Of a stretch of 64,000 nucleotides of DNA, positions 1-8,039 are shown in pieces. A model generated the notes under the pieces. The model was not told the origin of the DNA and ran no database searches. It saw only the letters and a program-made list of their open reading frames with translations. Both the position numbers and the translations under genes were made by a program. This DNA is from Leptospira sanjuanensis (lineage in GTDB: Bacteria > Spirochaetota > Leptospiria > Leptospirales > Leptospiraceae), in NCBI RefSeq assembly GCF_022267375.1, contig NZ_JAIZBH010000003.1, positions 1 to 64,000 of the forward strand, in the 5' to 3' direction. The first letter of the stretch is position 1; every line of letters begins with the position of its first letter.

Positions 1-2
1 CG

Positions 3-122
3 TTGATATGGAGTGTTCGTCAATTTGAATCAAGGATCTCCATTGATATTTATAAGATTGTTTATAGTGACGCCGATCGCCGCGTTAGGGATCGATGCGT
101 GGTCAAGTTATTGGATTTCTGA
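3..122 (+). CDS. 3' end of an unidentified gene cut by the left edge
   Basis: An open frame runs from the window edge to a TGA at 120-122. The last 39 residues mix charged and hydrophobic residues (IVYSDADRRVRDRC region). The family is not recognised. It may be the C-terminus of a gene whose body lies to the left, or a remnant like the sequence that follows it. Confidence 0.3.
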   Translation: MIWSVRQFESRISIDIYKIVYSDADRRVRDRCVVKLLDF

Positions 123-128
123 GAAGCG

Positions 129-417
129 ATGAAAAAGAATAAACACAATAACTTGACCGAAGCGGAGAGCCCGGGCAGCGTAGCGGCAACGCCCGATCAC
201 GGAAACGTTACCGGATGGAACGAAACTCCACAACAACTACTCGGCGGATGGGACGAGCGTTGGACATACGGTCGTGAGCTATCAAGGGCCGTATTTAAAC
301 GCGAACGGAGTTCCATCCGTGCGGCGTGTAAGAGGGAACGGTGTGACGATGGAAATCGGATTTGAACCGGTGGAAAAATTACCGGTGAACATATTGTCCA
401 GTGCACCTTCTCTGTGA
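129..417 (+). pseudogene. Possible gene remnant with a frame change
   Basis: An ATG frame opens at 129 (78 codons to 365), but its second half reads like out-of-frame Arg-rich sequence. Another plus frame, 184-417, has natural composition (TLPDGTKLHNNY, VVSYQGPYLNANGV, GFEPVEKLPVNI) but no start codon. The simplest reading is a decayed or frameshifted gene. The region is more GC-rich than its neighbours. I do not recognise the family. Confidence 0.35.
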
Positions 418-426
418 AAGCTAAAA

Positions 427-452
427 GGAAAGTCCGGATATCCGGACCTTCC
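427..452. repeat. Near-perfect 26-bp palindrome
   Basis: Positions 432-447 form a perfect 16-bp palindrome centred on GATATC. The flanks GGAA (427-430) and TTCC (449-452) extend it to 26 bp with one mismatched pair. No T-run follows, so it is not an obvious terminator. It could be a dyad binding site or a mobile-element end. The rest of 418-655 shows nothing convincing beyond a weak 66-codon GTG frame (414-614). Confidence 0.5.
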
Positions 453-655
453 AAAAAACTCTCAACTCGAACTGTGCGCTGCAATGTTACGAAAGACATT
501 CTTGATAAATCGGACGGTAGAGGCAATGCTTATGCTAAAAGAATTTGCTTTATCGAATGTGTCGCACGTAGGGTAGTCGTTTTTTTCGTTTCCGAAGACC
601 ATAGACTATTATGATGCTTGTTGGCCTGTTTATGCTTTAGGATGTTCAAATTGAA

Positions 656-937
656 ATGAGAAAAAAAGGATTTATAATATTCTATTTTGCTGTGTTATTT
701 TCTAATTTCTTTGAAGAAAATTATAGCGGCCAAAGCTTGATGGCCCAAAGTTCAGAAATAGAAATTAAAGAGAAATTAAAACTGTGTAATGAGAAGTTAG
801 ATGAATGTCAGGCAGAATGTTTACGGCTATATCCACATCGAAGAGATTTTAGACAAGGGAAGTGTCGGGATTACTGTATTCTTGACTATAAAGAAAAATG
901 TGATGCACCGGTTTACATAAAATCGATACGGATATAG
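656..937 (+). CDS. Small secreted Cys-containing protein
   Basis: A 93-aa protein. Residues 1-30 are a short basic start followed by a hydrophobic stretch (FIIFYFAVLF), consistent with a signal peptide. The mature part has six Cys spread over CNEK, DECQAEC, GKCRDYC and KEKC, so disulphides in the periplasm or outside the cell are likely. No known family is recognised. It is a stand-alone gene followed by a convergent minus-strand gene. Confidence 0.55.
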   Translation: MRKKGFIIFYFAVLFSNFFEENYSGQSLMAQSSEIEIKEKLKLCNEKLDECQAECLRLYPHRRDFRQGKCRDYCILDYKEKCDAPVYIKSIRI

Positions 938-980
938 TAAATAATATGGATCGTCTTTGGTCTAATGAGAAATACAGAAA

Positions 981-1196
981 TCATTTATCTGATCGGCTTA
1001 TAGGTTCAATAACGGAAATCGACGCGCCGCAGCTATGTCTTCTCTTTATAAATTCAACAGCATTCCGAAGCCAAGTTGAATTGTGAATTGCATGAATTTC
1101 TGCCGGAGTGAAAAATCTATTTAGCTTGGTTTCAATATCGCGTATTTCATCATCGGACAATTCTGGAGGTGTTGAATTTTTGAAATTTGAAAACAT
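981..1196 (-). CDS. Small hypothetical protein (71 aa)
   Basis: Soluble and charged, starting MFSNFKNSTPPELSDDEIRD. There is no membrane segment. The helical middle (FTPAEIHAIHNSTWLRNAVEFIKRR) and 71-aa size would suit a small DNA- or protein-binding accessory factor, but no family is recognised. It lies 33 bp downstream of another small minus-strand gene and may be cotranscribed with it. Confidence 0.45.
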   Translation of the reverse strand: MFSNFKNSTPPELSDDEIRDIETKLNRFFTPAEIHAIHNSTWLRNAVEFIKRRHSCGASISVIEPISRSDK

Positions 1197-1229
1197 ATTC
1201 TTTCTTTGGCTCCCTATATTCTTTGTTAA

Positions 1230-1586
1230 TTAAGTGTTCTGAATTCCTTTTCTTTCCGATTTGGAAGGGCGACCTTTCTTTTTCGGCTTTCTATTGTGTT
1301 TCACTCCGTACATGTCCAAAGTTTCGAAAACTGCATGATTGAAAATGTCTTTGTGAAATGCACAATAAACGGAAGTATACGTTACTCCATTTGATTTTAC
1401 GGCTCTGTAAATTTCCGCGATAGGTTTCTTTAATCCCACCTCTTTGCATGCTTGAATCAAAGCATCGCCATGAAGCTGTAAATCAATTGCAGAATTATAA
1501 TTCTGTTCCTTGCTAGACGACTTCTCTTCCGAGTCTTGTAAATTCCCAAGAATTGGGATTTTCTTGATTATATTTTGGAAATCCAT
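1230..1586 (-). CDS. Hypothetical protein with basic, AT-hook-like tail
   Basis: A 118-aa protein. The middle (residues 36-85) looks helical and folded (ALIQACKEVGLKKPIAEIYRAVKSNG). The C-terminus is strongly basic and contains KKKGRPSKSERK, which resembles an AT-hook core (GRP flanked by Lys/Arg). Nucleic-acid binding is an inference from that tail only. It precedes the 71-aa gene on the same strand. Confidence 0.5.
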   Translation of the reverse strand: MDFQNIIKKIPILGNLQDSEEKSSSKEQNYNSAIDLQLHGDALIQACKEVGLKKPIAEIYRAVKSNGVTYTSVYCAFHKDIFNHAVFETLDMYGVKHNRKPKKKGRPSKSERKGIQNT

Positions 1587-1674
1587 ATTGGTTCAAGTAA
1601 CTGCGGTCTGCTATTTCCCGCGGTACTTCCTCCGCATAAAATTTATGGAGACTATCTAAACTAACTTTAGAATT

Positions 1675-1809
1675 TTAAATGTTCAAAAAGGCGAGGTCGG
1701 TCACTGGATCCGCGACAAATCTACGATCCTTTTTAGTTGCAATTATGGTTCCGGCTGTTTCAATATCCCGTTTATCGAGATCTGGCGGAACCTTGATGAT
1801 TTGTATAGT
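1675..1809 (-). pseudogene. Short open frame without a start codon
   Basis: The minus strand encodes a protein-like 44-codon stretch (IQIIKVPPDLDKRDIETAG ... DPVTDLAFLNI) ending at TAA 1675-1677. An in-frame TAA lies just upstream at 1810-1812 and there is no ATG, GTG or TTG between. It is probably the surviving 3' part of a small gene lost by truncation. The remainder of 1587-1853 shows no other gene. Confidence 0.3.
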
Positions 1810-1853
1810 TTACCACGGTAAATAAGTCAATACATTTACTATTATAAATATAG

Positions 1854-2246
1854 ATGAATTTTAAAAAATTATTAGAAAATATCATGCACGAAAAAGGATG
1901 GAATCAGGTTCAACTTGCGACTGCGGCAGGTGTTAGCACGGGGTATGTTAGTCGAATTATAAAAAAAGGTGACCGCACTCCAACATTTGAATTTGTCGAT
2001 GGATTATATAAGAATGCCGGAATAAATCCGTTAAGGTTTTTCATTGAAGATGAAGAACGCGAAGGATTCGATTTTCTAATGGAAGTCCCGGAAGAAAAAC
2101 TTAAAAAACTTGAAGCCGATATGGAATTGCTTCGAAAATTGAAACAATTCAAAGAACACAAATTATTGATAGAGGCTATATTGGAATTAAATGCTAAAGA
2201 TAGAAAAGCAATCGCACAGTTGGTTTTCCGGTCGGCAAAGAAATAA
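1854..2246 (+). CDS. XRE-family transcriptional regulator
   Basis: A 130-aa protein with an N-terminal helix-turn-helix of the Cro/CI type at about residues 6-62 (GWNQVQLATAAGVSTGYVSRII, then PTFEFVDGLYKNAGI). A charged alpha-helical C-terminal half (residues 70-130) probably mediates oligomerisation. It is a single gene whose stop abuts the end of the convergent membrane-sensor gene with no gap. It could regulate the adjacent synthase/sensor genes or belong to a decayed element. Targets are unknown. Confidence 0.8.
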   Translation: MNFKKLLENIMHEKGWNQVQLATAAGVSTGYVSRIIKKGDRTPTFEFVDGLYKNAGINPLRFFIEDEEREGFDFLMEVPEEKLKKLEADMELLRKLKQFKEHKLLIEAILELNAKDRKAIAQLVFRSAKK

Positions 2247-3158
2247 TTATTTTTTCTTTCTCGCACGCAAAGTGATTATAGTGAAAATTTCCTCTAAGGG
2301 TTTGCTTGAGTTTTCGGATAAGTGATGAAATTCCACGACAACATTTTTAATAAAGTTCTTCTGTAATTCGAACTTTGCTAATTCATACGATCGTGAATCA
2401 ACGATACTTAAAAGTTGAATATTCGCTTTAGAAAAAAGCGAGTTATTGTTTGCAAAGAGTCCACTTCCCAATACTTCAAATAGGTTCACTTTAAGAATTC
2501 CAATAGCCCAAATAATTGTAGCGAAAGCACAACCGAGCGGTGCAATAAAATTGTACTCCGGCAAGCCGAATGCTCGTAGCAGAAAAGTAAATGTCCCGAT
2601 AAAAAGCAGCCAAATAACGATTCCGCTCATTAGATAGACGATACGAAGTCTATCCTGTCCAAATTTTGTTTTAAAACTTCCGATAAGAATCGCGATCGAT
2701 AAGATCATGCTTCCAAGGCCGCCGATTACAAAATAGTCGTATAGAAAACTTGCCGAAAAATGAAGTTTTCCGGAAATGATTTGTGCGGATGTTATGTAAT
2801 AGTTAGAAAAACAAAACAAAAATAAGGGCAGCGTGTATAACGTTAAAATTGCTAATTTGCAAATTTTCGGCACTGGATGTAGTTTAACATAAGAGTAGAT
2901 GAATTCAAGGAGAAGGTAAGGTGCGACAAACATCGGTAAAGTCAGAACTCTTGTCCAAAACAAAGTATCTTCCCTAGAAGTAATAAAGGGAGCGGAGTAG
3001 AGGGCATCCCATATACCAAAACAAAGGCAGAGCCACCCGAAGACTTCAAATTCTTCTCTGCGTTTCTTACTTAGTAGAACGTAGAATCCAATATAGAAAT
3101 GGGCGGCAGCTGCGATGAAAAAAAATAACGTTTCCAATGGAGATTCCTCTCCAAACAT
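2247..3158 (-). CDS. Seven-helix membrane sensor without kinase domain
   Basis: A 303-aa protein whose first ~230 residues form about seven hydrophobic helices (LETLFFFIAAAAHFYIGFYV, FGWLCLCFGIWDALY, FVAPYLLLEFIYSYV and four more). They end in a GILKVNLFEV segment like that closing the 7TM input module of spirochaete and other histidine kinases. The remaining ~70 residues are cytosolic and contain no HisKA, GGDEF or HAMP motif. The start lies 4 nt after the stop of the upstream N-acyl synthase-like gene, so the two form an operon. A receptor for the synthase product is an attractive inference, not shown. Confidence 0.65.
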   Translation of the reverse strand: MFGEESPLETLFFFIAAAAHFYIGFYVLLSKKRREEFEVFGWLCLCFGIWDALYSAPFITSREDTLFWTRVLTLPMFVAPYLLLEFIYSYVKLHPVPKICKLAILTLYTLPLFLFCFSNYYITSAQIISGKLHFSASFLYDYFVIGGLGSMILSIAILIGSFKTKFGQDRLRIVYLMSGIVIWLLFIGTFTFLLRAFGLPEYNFIAPLGCAFATIIWAIGILKVNLFEVLGSGLFANNNSLFSKANIQLLSIVDSRSYELAKFELQKNFIKNVVVEFHHLSENSSKPLEEIFTIITLRARKKK

Positions 3159-3162
3159 AACG

Positions 3163-3792
3163 TTACATCTGTGTCTTTATTGCAATTATTTTTGACTTAT
3201 CTGACACCATTATTCCCCATTTTGTGGAAACGATTTTGTTTTGAAATTGTTTTCCGTACCCATGAAAATAGATTGGAACGGCATATTTTGGCGAATGAAC
3301 TGCACCGATTCGGGAATAAAGTTTTCCAATCGAGGGCTTTTCGAGATCGAAAAGTCCGTAAGTTATCTTGAAATCCTTTTCTAAAATAAAATCGGTGCTC
3401 ATAGATAAGACTTTATTTCCAATTTTAAAACTAGTCGAAGCAAAAGAATTCATTTCTGCAATGTTTCCGTCTTCAAGAATGACCTTTTCGTTACTTCCGT
3501 AAAAAAGGCCGTGTTCGATTGGTAAACCCACTGCACCTCTCATGACAATCCTAGAGGTCGCGAGAATTTCTTCCTTTGAATTGATCGCTAAAAAATATCT
3601 ACTTGCATCGTCTTCATCAAACATTCTATCAAAATCTGCGTTGTAGCCGACGTATCCTAATTTAGCATATTGATTTTGGATAAACGCCCTCGCTCTTTCG
3701 ATCAAAGGTTTTTCTTTGCTGAAGCAGCAGGTAACGTAATCGATTTCTTCTTTAGTTTGATTGTTTAATTGTTGAGTTTGTTTTATGTTCAT
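3163..3792 (-). CDS. LuxI/FeeM-like N-acyl synthase (GNAT fold)
   Basis: A 209-aa protein. The layout matches the autoinducer-synthase/FeeM N-acyl amino acid synthase fold: an N-terminal helix with a conserved basic residue (IERARAFIQNQY, 31-42), an acidic segment before RYFLAI (54-70), EEILATSRIVMR (74-85) in the position of the LuxI G-x-x-R strand, GLPIE (89-93), and GNIAEMNSFAS (109-119) in place of the E-x-SRF motif. Family enzymes transfer an acyl chain from acyl-carrier protein to an amino-acid-like acceptor. Substrate is unknown. It is first in an operon with the seven-helix sensor. A generic GNAT acetyltransferase is the alternative. Confidence 0.6.
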   Translation of the reverse strand: MNIKQTQQLNNQTKEEIDYVTCCFSKEKPLIERARAFIQNQYAKLGYVGYNADFDRMFDEDDASRYFLAINSKEEILATSRIVMRGAVGLPIEHGLFYGSNEKVILEDGNIAEMNSFASTSFKIGNKVLSMSTDFILEKDFKITYGLFDLEKPSIGKLYSRIGAVHSPKYAVPIYFHGYGKQFQNKIVSTKWGIMVSDKSKIIAIKTQM

Positions 3793-4118
3793 AGTTAGAA
3801 TTATGTCTCATAAAAGTCAAATTCAACACAATTTTCTGTTTTCTGTTGGAAGGGTAAAAGTGCGTCGTGTCGAAATTTTTCTAGATAAAAGCTATATTAA
3901 GAAATCATTAAGCTGCGATTTAAAATAATCTCCCAAAAGTTTACTTTTAAATACTCTTTGCTGATATTGATTTTCATTCCTAGTAAATTCCAGAATTTCA
4001 GAATTGAATTTCATTCTTGCTCAATTATGTTCTCCAAACTTCGAAAAAAATTGATCGTTTGAAGGACTAATTTGATTCCCGAATTGACAACGTTCGTTAC
4101 CTAAACTAATGTGTAGGT
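3793..4118. other. Divergent intergenic region
   Basis: 326 bp between the divergently oriented N-acyl synthase and umuD genes. It must hold both promoters. I searched for a Leptospira-type LexA box (TTTG-N5-CAAA) ahead of umuD and found no exact match. The sequence is AT-rich, with several A and T runs, and contains no gene I can support. Confidence 0.5.
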
Positions 4119-4574
4119 GTGAGTTTTCGTAAATACAGCTCTTTTCGGAGCGAATTCGGCACCGGCCGAGTATACCCTTTTATAAATCCAGTTCGTGCGG
4201 GCTTTCAGTCACCCGCAGCCGAATACATCGAAAGTGTTTTGAACCCCGTCGATTTGATGATACCAAATCCTGACTCCTCATTTTGCGCCAAGGTTCTTGG
4301 AAATTCGATGGAGGACGTTTTTGTTCGCAATGGTGATCTCATAATCGTAGATCGCTCTCTCGAACCGCGTAATGGACATGTCGTAATCTGCGCTTTGGAT
4401 GGGACATTTCTAACGAAAATTCTTCGAATCGAGGGACGAAGGCGAATCCTTGTTTCCGGCAACCCGCTCTATCGACCGATTCCGATCACAAATGAAAACG
4501 AATTTCAAATCTGGGGCGTGGCTTCGTGGAGCTGTCACAATTTACTCGGAGGATGGGGTGTACGGCCTCGTTGA
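4119..4574 (+). CDS. umuD: UmuD-like SOS mutagenesis protein (LexA-type peptidase)
   Basis: A 151-aa S24-family self-cleaving peptidase, the partner of UmuC in DNA polymerase V. The cleavage dipeptide is A27-G28 in RAGFQSPAAEYIE, matching the UmuD site. The catalytic dyad is Ser63 (GNSM) and Lys100 (LTKIL), 37 residues apart as in E. coli UmuD (S60/K97). There is no DNA-binding domain, so it is UmuD rather than LexA. It starts at GTG 4119 and overlaps umuC by 17 bp, which implies translational coupling. RecA-stimulated cleavage would activate it. Confidence 0.93.
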   Translation: MSFRKYSSFRSEFGTGRVYPFINPVRAGFQSPAAEYIESVLNPVDLMIPNPDSSFCAKVLGNSMEDVFVRNGDLIIVDRSLEPRNGHVVICALDGTFLTKILRIEGRRRILVSGNPLYRPIPITNENEFQIWGVASWSCHNLLGGWGVRPR

Positions 4575-5820
4575 TTGCAATTCGTTTTATTGTTCCTGCG
4601 AAAGAGTTTTTCGTCCGGAGCTGTGGAATCGTCCCGTAGTTGTACTCTCAAATAACGACGGGTGTGTAATATCCCGGAGCGCGGAGGCGAAAGAACTTGG
4701 AATTAAAATGGGGGAACCAGCTTTCCTTAGAAAAGATTTCTTCGCGGTGAAAGGCGTGAGTGTTTTTTCTTCGAACTACGCACTCTATGGTGACATGTCC
4801 CGGCGCGTCATGAACCAACTCGGGAAGTTTTCCCCCGCGATCGAAGTTTACTCGATCGATGAAGCGTTTATCGGGTTTGCCGGATTCGCGCGTGAAGCAC
4901 TACTCGAAATAGCACAGACAATTAAGAAGCGAATCCCAAAAAATACAGGGATTCCGGTTTCCGTTGGAATTGGTCCCACGAAAGTTCTTGCAAAGGCCGC
5001 CAATCACCTTGCAAAGAAGAAACCCGAATACTCCGGTGTTTTCATAATCGATTCCGAAGAAACCCGCAAGGAAGCACTCCGCCAAATCGCAGTCGAGGAC
5101 GTTTGGGGAATCGGCCCGGCATATTCAAAAAAACTTCAAGGAGTAGGGGTTACAAACGCTTGGGAGCTCTCGAAACTCAATTCAAGTTGGGTTCGAAAAA
5201 ATCTTACAGTTGTCGGAGCGCGGATACTTTACGAACTAAACGGATTTGAATGCTCCACTCTCGTCACGGTTGAGCCAGCTAAGAAAACGATCGCGATAGC
5301 CCGTTCTTTTAGTTCAAGACAAAACACACTTGAAGCATTGGAAGGAGCGGTGGCGACTTACGCTACTCGCGCAGCGCGGAAGCTAAGGGAACAAAACGGA
5401 TATACCAATCTAATCCGAGTTTTCATTCATACTGACCCGTTCGCGACTGGTTCTGCGCCGTACGGAAGTAATATTCCCATTCCCCTTCCGGTTCAAACGC
5501 AAGACACAAGAGAAATCGTTCACTACGCGCTTAGAGGACTTAGAACTATTTTTAAGCCGGGATACGAATACAAAAAAGCCGGAATCGTGCTCGATCGGAT
5601 CACAACCGAAAAATCAATGCAATCGAACTTCTTTGATCCGGTGGACCGGGAACGCGAAGCCCGCTTAACTTTGGCGATCGATGCGGTCAACGCCCGATTT
5701 GGCAAAGACAAAGTAAAACTTGCGGTCTCTGCTAAACAAAATTCTTGGTCGTTAAGGCAAGAGAATCTTTCACCGCGGTATACGACACGTTGGGAGGATA
5801 TTTTGCATGTGTTATCATAA
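4558..5820 (+). CDS. umuC: UmuC-like Y-family DNA polymerase V catalytic subunit
   Basis: Translesion polymerase. The start is set at GTG 4558: GGAGGA lies just upstream, the product is 420 aa like E. coli UmuC (422), and it begins at the conserved GLVDCNSFY. Catalytic Asp6 and Asp101/Glu102 (YSIDEAF) and steric-gate Tyr11 are present. A beta-clamp motif QSNFF lies near residues 354-358. A longer frame from ATG 4450 would duplicate umuD coding and is unlikely. It sits between umuD and the SRAP gene and overlaps both. Confidence 0.94.
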   Translation: MYGLVDCNSFYCSCERVFRPELWNRPVVVLSNNDGCVISRSAEAKELGIKMGEPAFLRKDFFAVKGVSVFSSNYALYGDMSRRVMNQLGKFSPAIEVYSIDEAFIGFAGFAREALLEIAQTIKKRIPKNTGIPVSVGIGPTKVLAKAANHLAKKKPEYSGVFIIDSEETRKEALRQIAVEDVWGIGPAYSKKLQGVGVTNAWELSKLNSSWVRKNLTVVGARILYELNGFECSTLVTVEPAKKTIAIARSFSSRQNTLEALEGAVATYATRAARKLREQNGYTNLIRVFIHTDPFATGSAPYGSNIPIPLPVQTQDTREIVHYALRGLRTIFKPGYEYKKAGIVLDRITTEKSMQSNFFDPVDREREARLTLAIDAVNARFGKDKVKLAVSAKQNSWSLRQENLSPRYTTRWEDILHVLS

Positions 5821-6523
5821 CGCGCTGACTGCGTCGGCGCAGGCATTGAGCAATCGATTCAGTGCTGCTCTTGTGGAACCGGAGAACTATACTCCTTTTT
5901 TTTGGGAGAATGGATTTGAGCATAAGCCGCGACCGATTCTAACAAGCGACAAACCGAATTTATTTTTACCGATCGCGTGGGGATTGATTCCGAGGTGGGT
6001 AGAAAATTACGAGAAAGCATTAAAGCATCAGAACAAGACTTTGAACGCAAGGTCCGAAACAATCTTTGAAACTCCGTCGTTTAGAGAATCTATTTTAAAG
6101 AGGCGTTGTTTAATCCCAAGTACAGGATTCTATGACAGCCGGGAAGTCGGAAAACTGACAATTCCGTATAGAGTATTTGTCCAAGAGGAGGAGATTTTTA
6201 GTATAGCGGGTGTTTGGGATGAGTGGACGGACCCGCAGACCGGTGAAGTCAAATTGACGTATTCCATGCTTACGACCGCGCCAAATTCAAAATTTTCAAA
6301 AATACATAACAGAATGCCGATGATTCTTCCGAGGTCTTTGGAAAGCGTCTGGTTAGACCCTGATTTCAAAAGAAAAGATCAAATCGAACCGCTCATTCAA
6401 ATCTATCCGGAAGACAAAATCGATTTTTATCCGATTCGAAAGTTTAAACCCGGCGATCAAAACAACCCGGACATTTTGAAAAAAGTCGAATACCAAGAAT
6501 TGAGCCAACAAGAGTTATTTTAG
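5807..6523 (+). CDS. yedK: SRAP/YedK (HMCES-like) abasic-site DNA-protein crosslink protein
   Basis: A 238-aa SOS-response-associated peptidase family protein that traps abasic sites in single-stranded DNA through Cys2. Met1 is followed by Cys2. Asn80 and Arg82 (LNARSE) and His167 (HNRMP) are conserved. The usual catalytic Glu of GFYEW is replaced here: the segment reads GFYDSRE, giving Asp110. The gene overlaps umuC by 14 bp, so three SOS genes are translationally chained. This links an error-prone polymerase to an abasic-site shield. Loss of activity through the Glu-to-Asp change is possible. Confidence 0.9.
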   Translation: MCYHNALTASAQALSNRFSAALVEPENYTPFFWENGFEHKPRPILTSDKPNLFLPIAWGLIPRWVENYEKALKHQNKTLNARSETIFETPSFRESILKRRCLIPSTGFYDSREVGKLTIPYRVFVQEEEIFSIAGVWDEWTDPQTGEVKLTYSMLTTAPNSKFSKIHNRMPMILPRSLESVWLDPDFKRKDQIEPLIQIYPEDKIDFYPIRKFKPGDQNNPDILKKVEYQELSQQELF

Positions 6524-6783
6524 AAAAATTCCTTCGAAGAAGAAATTGCACCCAATGCGCGTTCTGCGAGTTTACGGATTTATCAATAAATTTACAAATT
6601 TAAAGAAGTATTCTACATTTTTAATTGATTACTTAATAATATACTTTAATATTCAAAATTTATCTGTAGTAACGTTTTGCGGAATAAGGCATTTGACATG
6701 TTTAACGAAATCCGTGCATCGAGAGGTCTTTAGGGAAAACATGCGGTTATTTAAATCTAAAAAGAATACTATAGAGGAATGAT

Positions 6784-7917
6784 ATGATAAAATTTAGAAT
6801 TTTAGTTCTTGGGGTTATTCTATTAGATTTGCTCGCTTGTGCAACTGTATATAGGACTGATGTCGGGAAGTCTAGTATAAGAAGTAATGCATTAGAATAT
6901 GATATTGCGCTAACAGTCGCGCTTGCGAAACTAAGGTTTCCAGAAACAAATGGATTTGCACTTGTTAATCCAGTATTCGATGAATCTAAGTTTTCCACAT
7001 GGTTAATTCGGAACAAAGACACTTTTAATAAGATCCTAAGTCAGATGGACTTGAAACAACGAATCTTTATAAATATCAATACGGCAGATGGAGTTGAACA
7101 AGACGTCCTCTTGAAATATTGTAATGAAATTGGTAAAAAAATAATAAACGGGATAAATAAAGGCGGTCTCCCATCGAATCGCTTTGTGACTCGTTGTCGA
7201 GGAGCGGAAGAAACAATCCCGAGTATCGATCCCAAAAGCAATCTAAATAATAGAGCTACGTTTGCGGTTGGTTCAATAGACGAGACGTATGAAGAGCGTG
7301 CTTTAATGCATAAAGAAAAAGTAAAATATTCTTTCGGTCAAAAAGAAAATGTTTCGGTTGTTGTGGAAGGGCATGTTGAGGTTACGGGGTCGTTAGATTT
7401 TTTAGGAAGTAATGAGCTAAAACTTATTTATGGTTGCACAGGGTATATCAATGCGAATGAACCGATTCGTTACGAAAGTAAAACATTGGATTTGACCGTT
7501 TCTAAAAAAAATCTTACAATTCTTTCAATCGATGCAAATAAAGAATTCACAAAGTTAGAATGTACGATGCGTCTATACGACGAGGACGGTTTTTCGCGAA
7601 GCGAAAAAGAGACATTAGTAGAGTTTTCCCAAGGAATGGGGGGATATGTAAAGGAACTTCAAGATCCACCAAAAGGATTGGATTTTTTTAAATCGAAAGT
7701 TGCTCCGTGGATTCCTTTGGTTCCTATTTTTTTAAAAGTGTTCGATTTAATTGATCCAAATGACTCTGGCGACATTGTTTCTATTGAACTTTTAAAAGAA
7801 AGAGGCTTTGCACCCACTATCTACCAAGTTACGGAGCCAGATAAATCAGTGAAGCCAATTCGACTTTGGTTTACTGTTAATGTAATGAATACAGATTTCA
7901 ATAATCCCGCTCCATAA
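6784..7917 (+). CDS. Lipoprotein, 377 aa, unknown function
   Basis: Signal peptide and lipobox (VILLDLLAC, Cys19) indicate a lipid-anchored envelope protein. The start at 6784 has AGAGGAA upstream. The mature part is mixed alpha/beta, with a segment near residues 65-140 (NTADGVEQDVLLKYC) that alternates helix and strand. No domain is recognised with confidence. It is the first of three consecutive plus-strand lipoproteins, and the 260 bp before it hold no other convincing gene. Confidence 0.7.
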   Translation: MIKFRILVLGVILLDLLACATVYRTDVGKSSIRSNALEYDIALTVALAKLRFPETNGFALVNPVFDESKFSTWLIRNKDTFNKILSQMDLKQRIFININTADGVEQDVLLKYCNEIGKKIINGINKGGLPSNRFVTRCRGAEETIPSIDPKSNLNNRATFAVGSIDETYEERALMHKEKVKYSFGQKENVSVVVEGHVEVTGSLDFLGSNELKLIYGCTGYINANEPIRYESKTLDLTVSKKNLTILSIDANKEFTKLECTMRLYDEDGFSRSEKETLVEFSQGMGGYVKELQDPPKGLDFFKSKVAPWIPLVPIFLKVFDLIDPNDSGDIVSIELLKERGFAPTIYQVTEPDKSVKPIRLWFTVNVMNTDFNNPAP

Positions 7918-8039
7918 ATGCCGATCAATTTGAACCACAAACATTTTCACACATTTATCGATGATTTATCAAAATCAACTTGCAATACACTAATTTAGGA
8001 GAGCGAATAGAATATCATAAATTCAAATAAAAGGAAAAC

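Noticed and set aside
414..614. 66-codon GTG ORF near the palindrome
   Set aside because: Contains the palindrome and shows no protein-like pattern.
3793..4118. SOS box upstream of umuD
   Set aside because: No exact TTTG-N5-CAAA match. SOS control is inferred only from gene content.
6546..6782. 78-codon plus-strand ORF between SRAP and the first lipoprotein
   Set aside because: No ribosome site and low-complexity AT-rich sequence. Probably promoter region.
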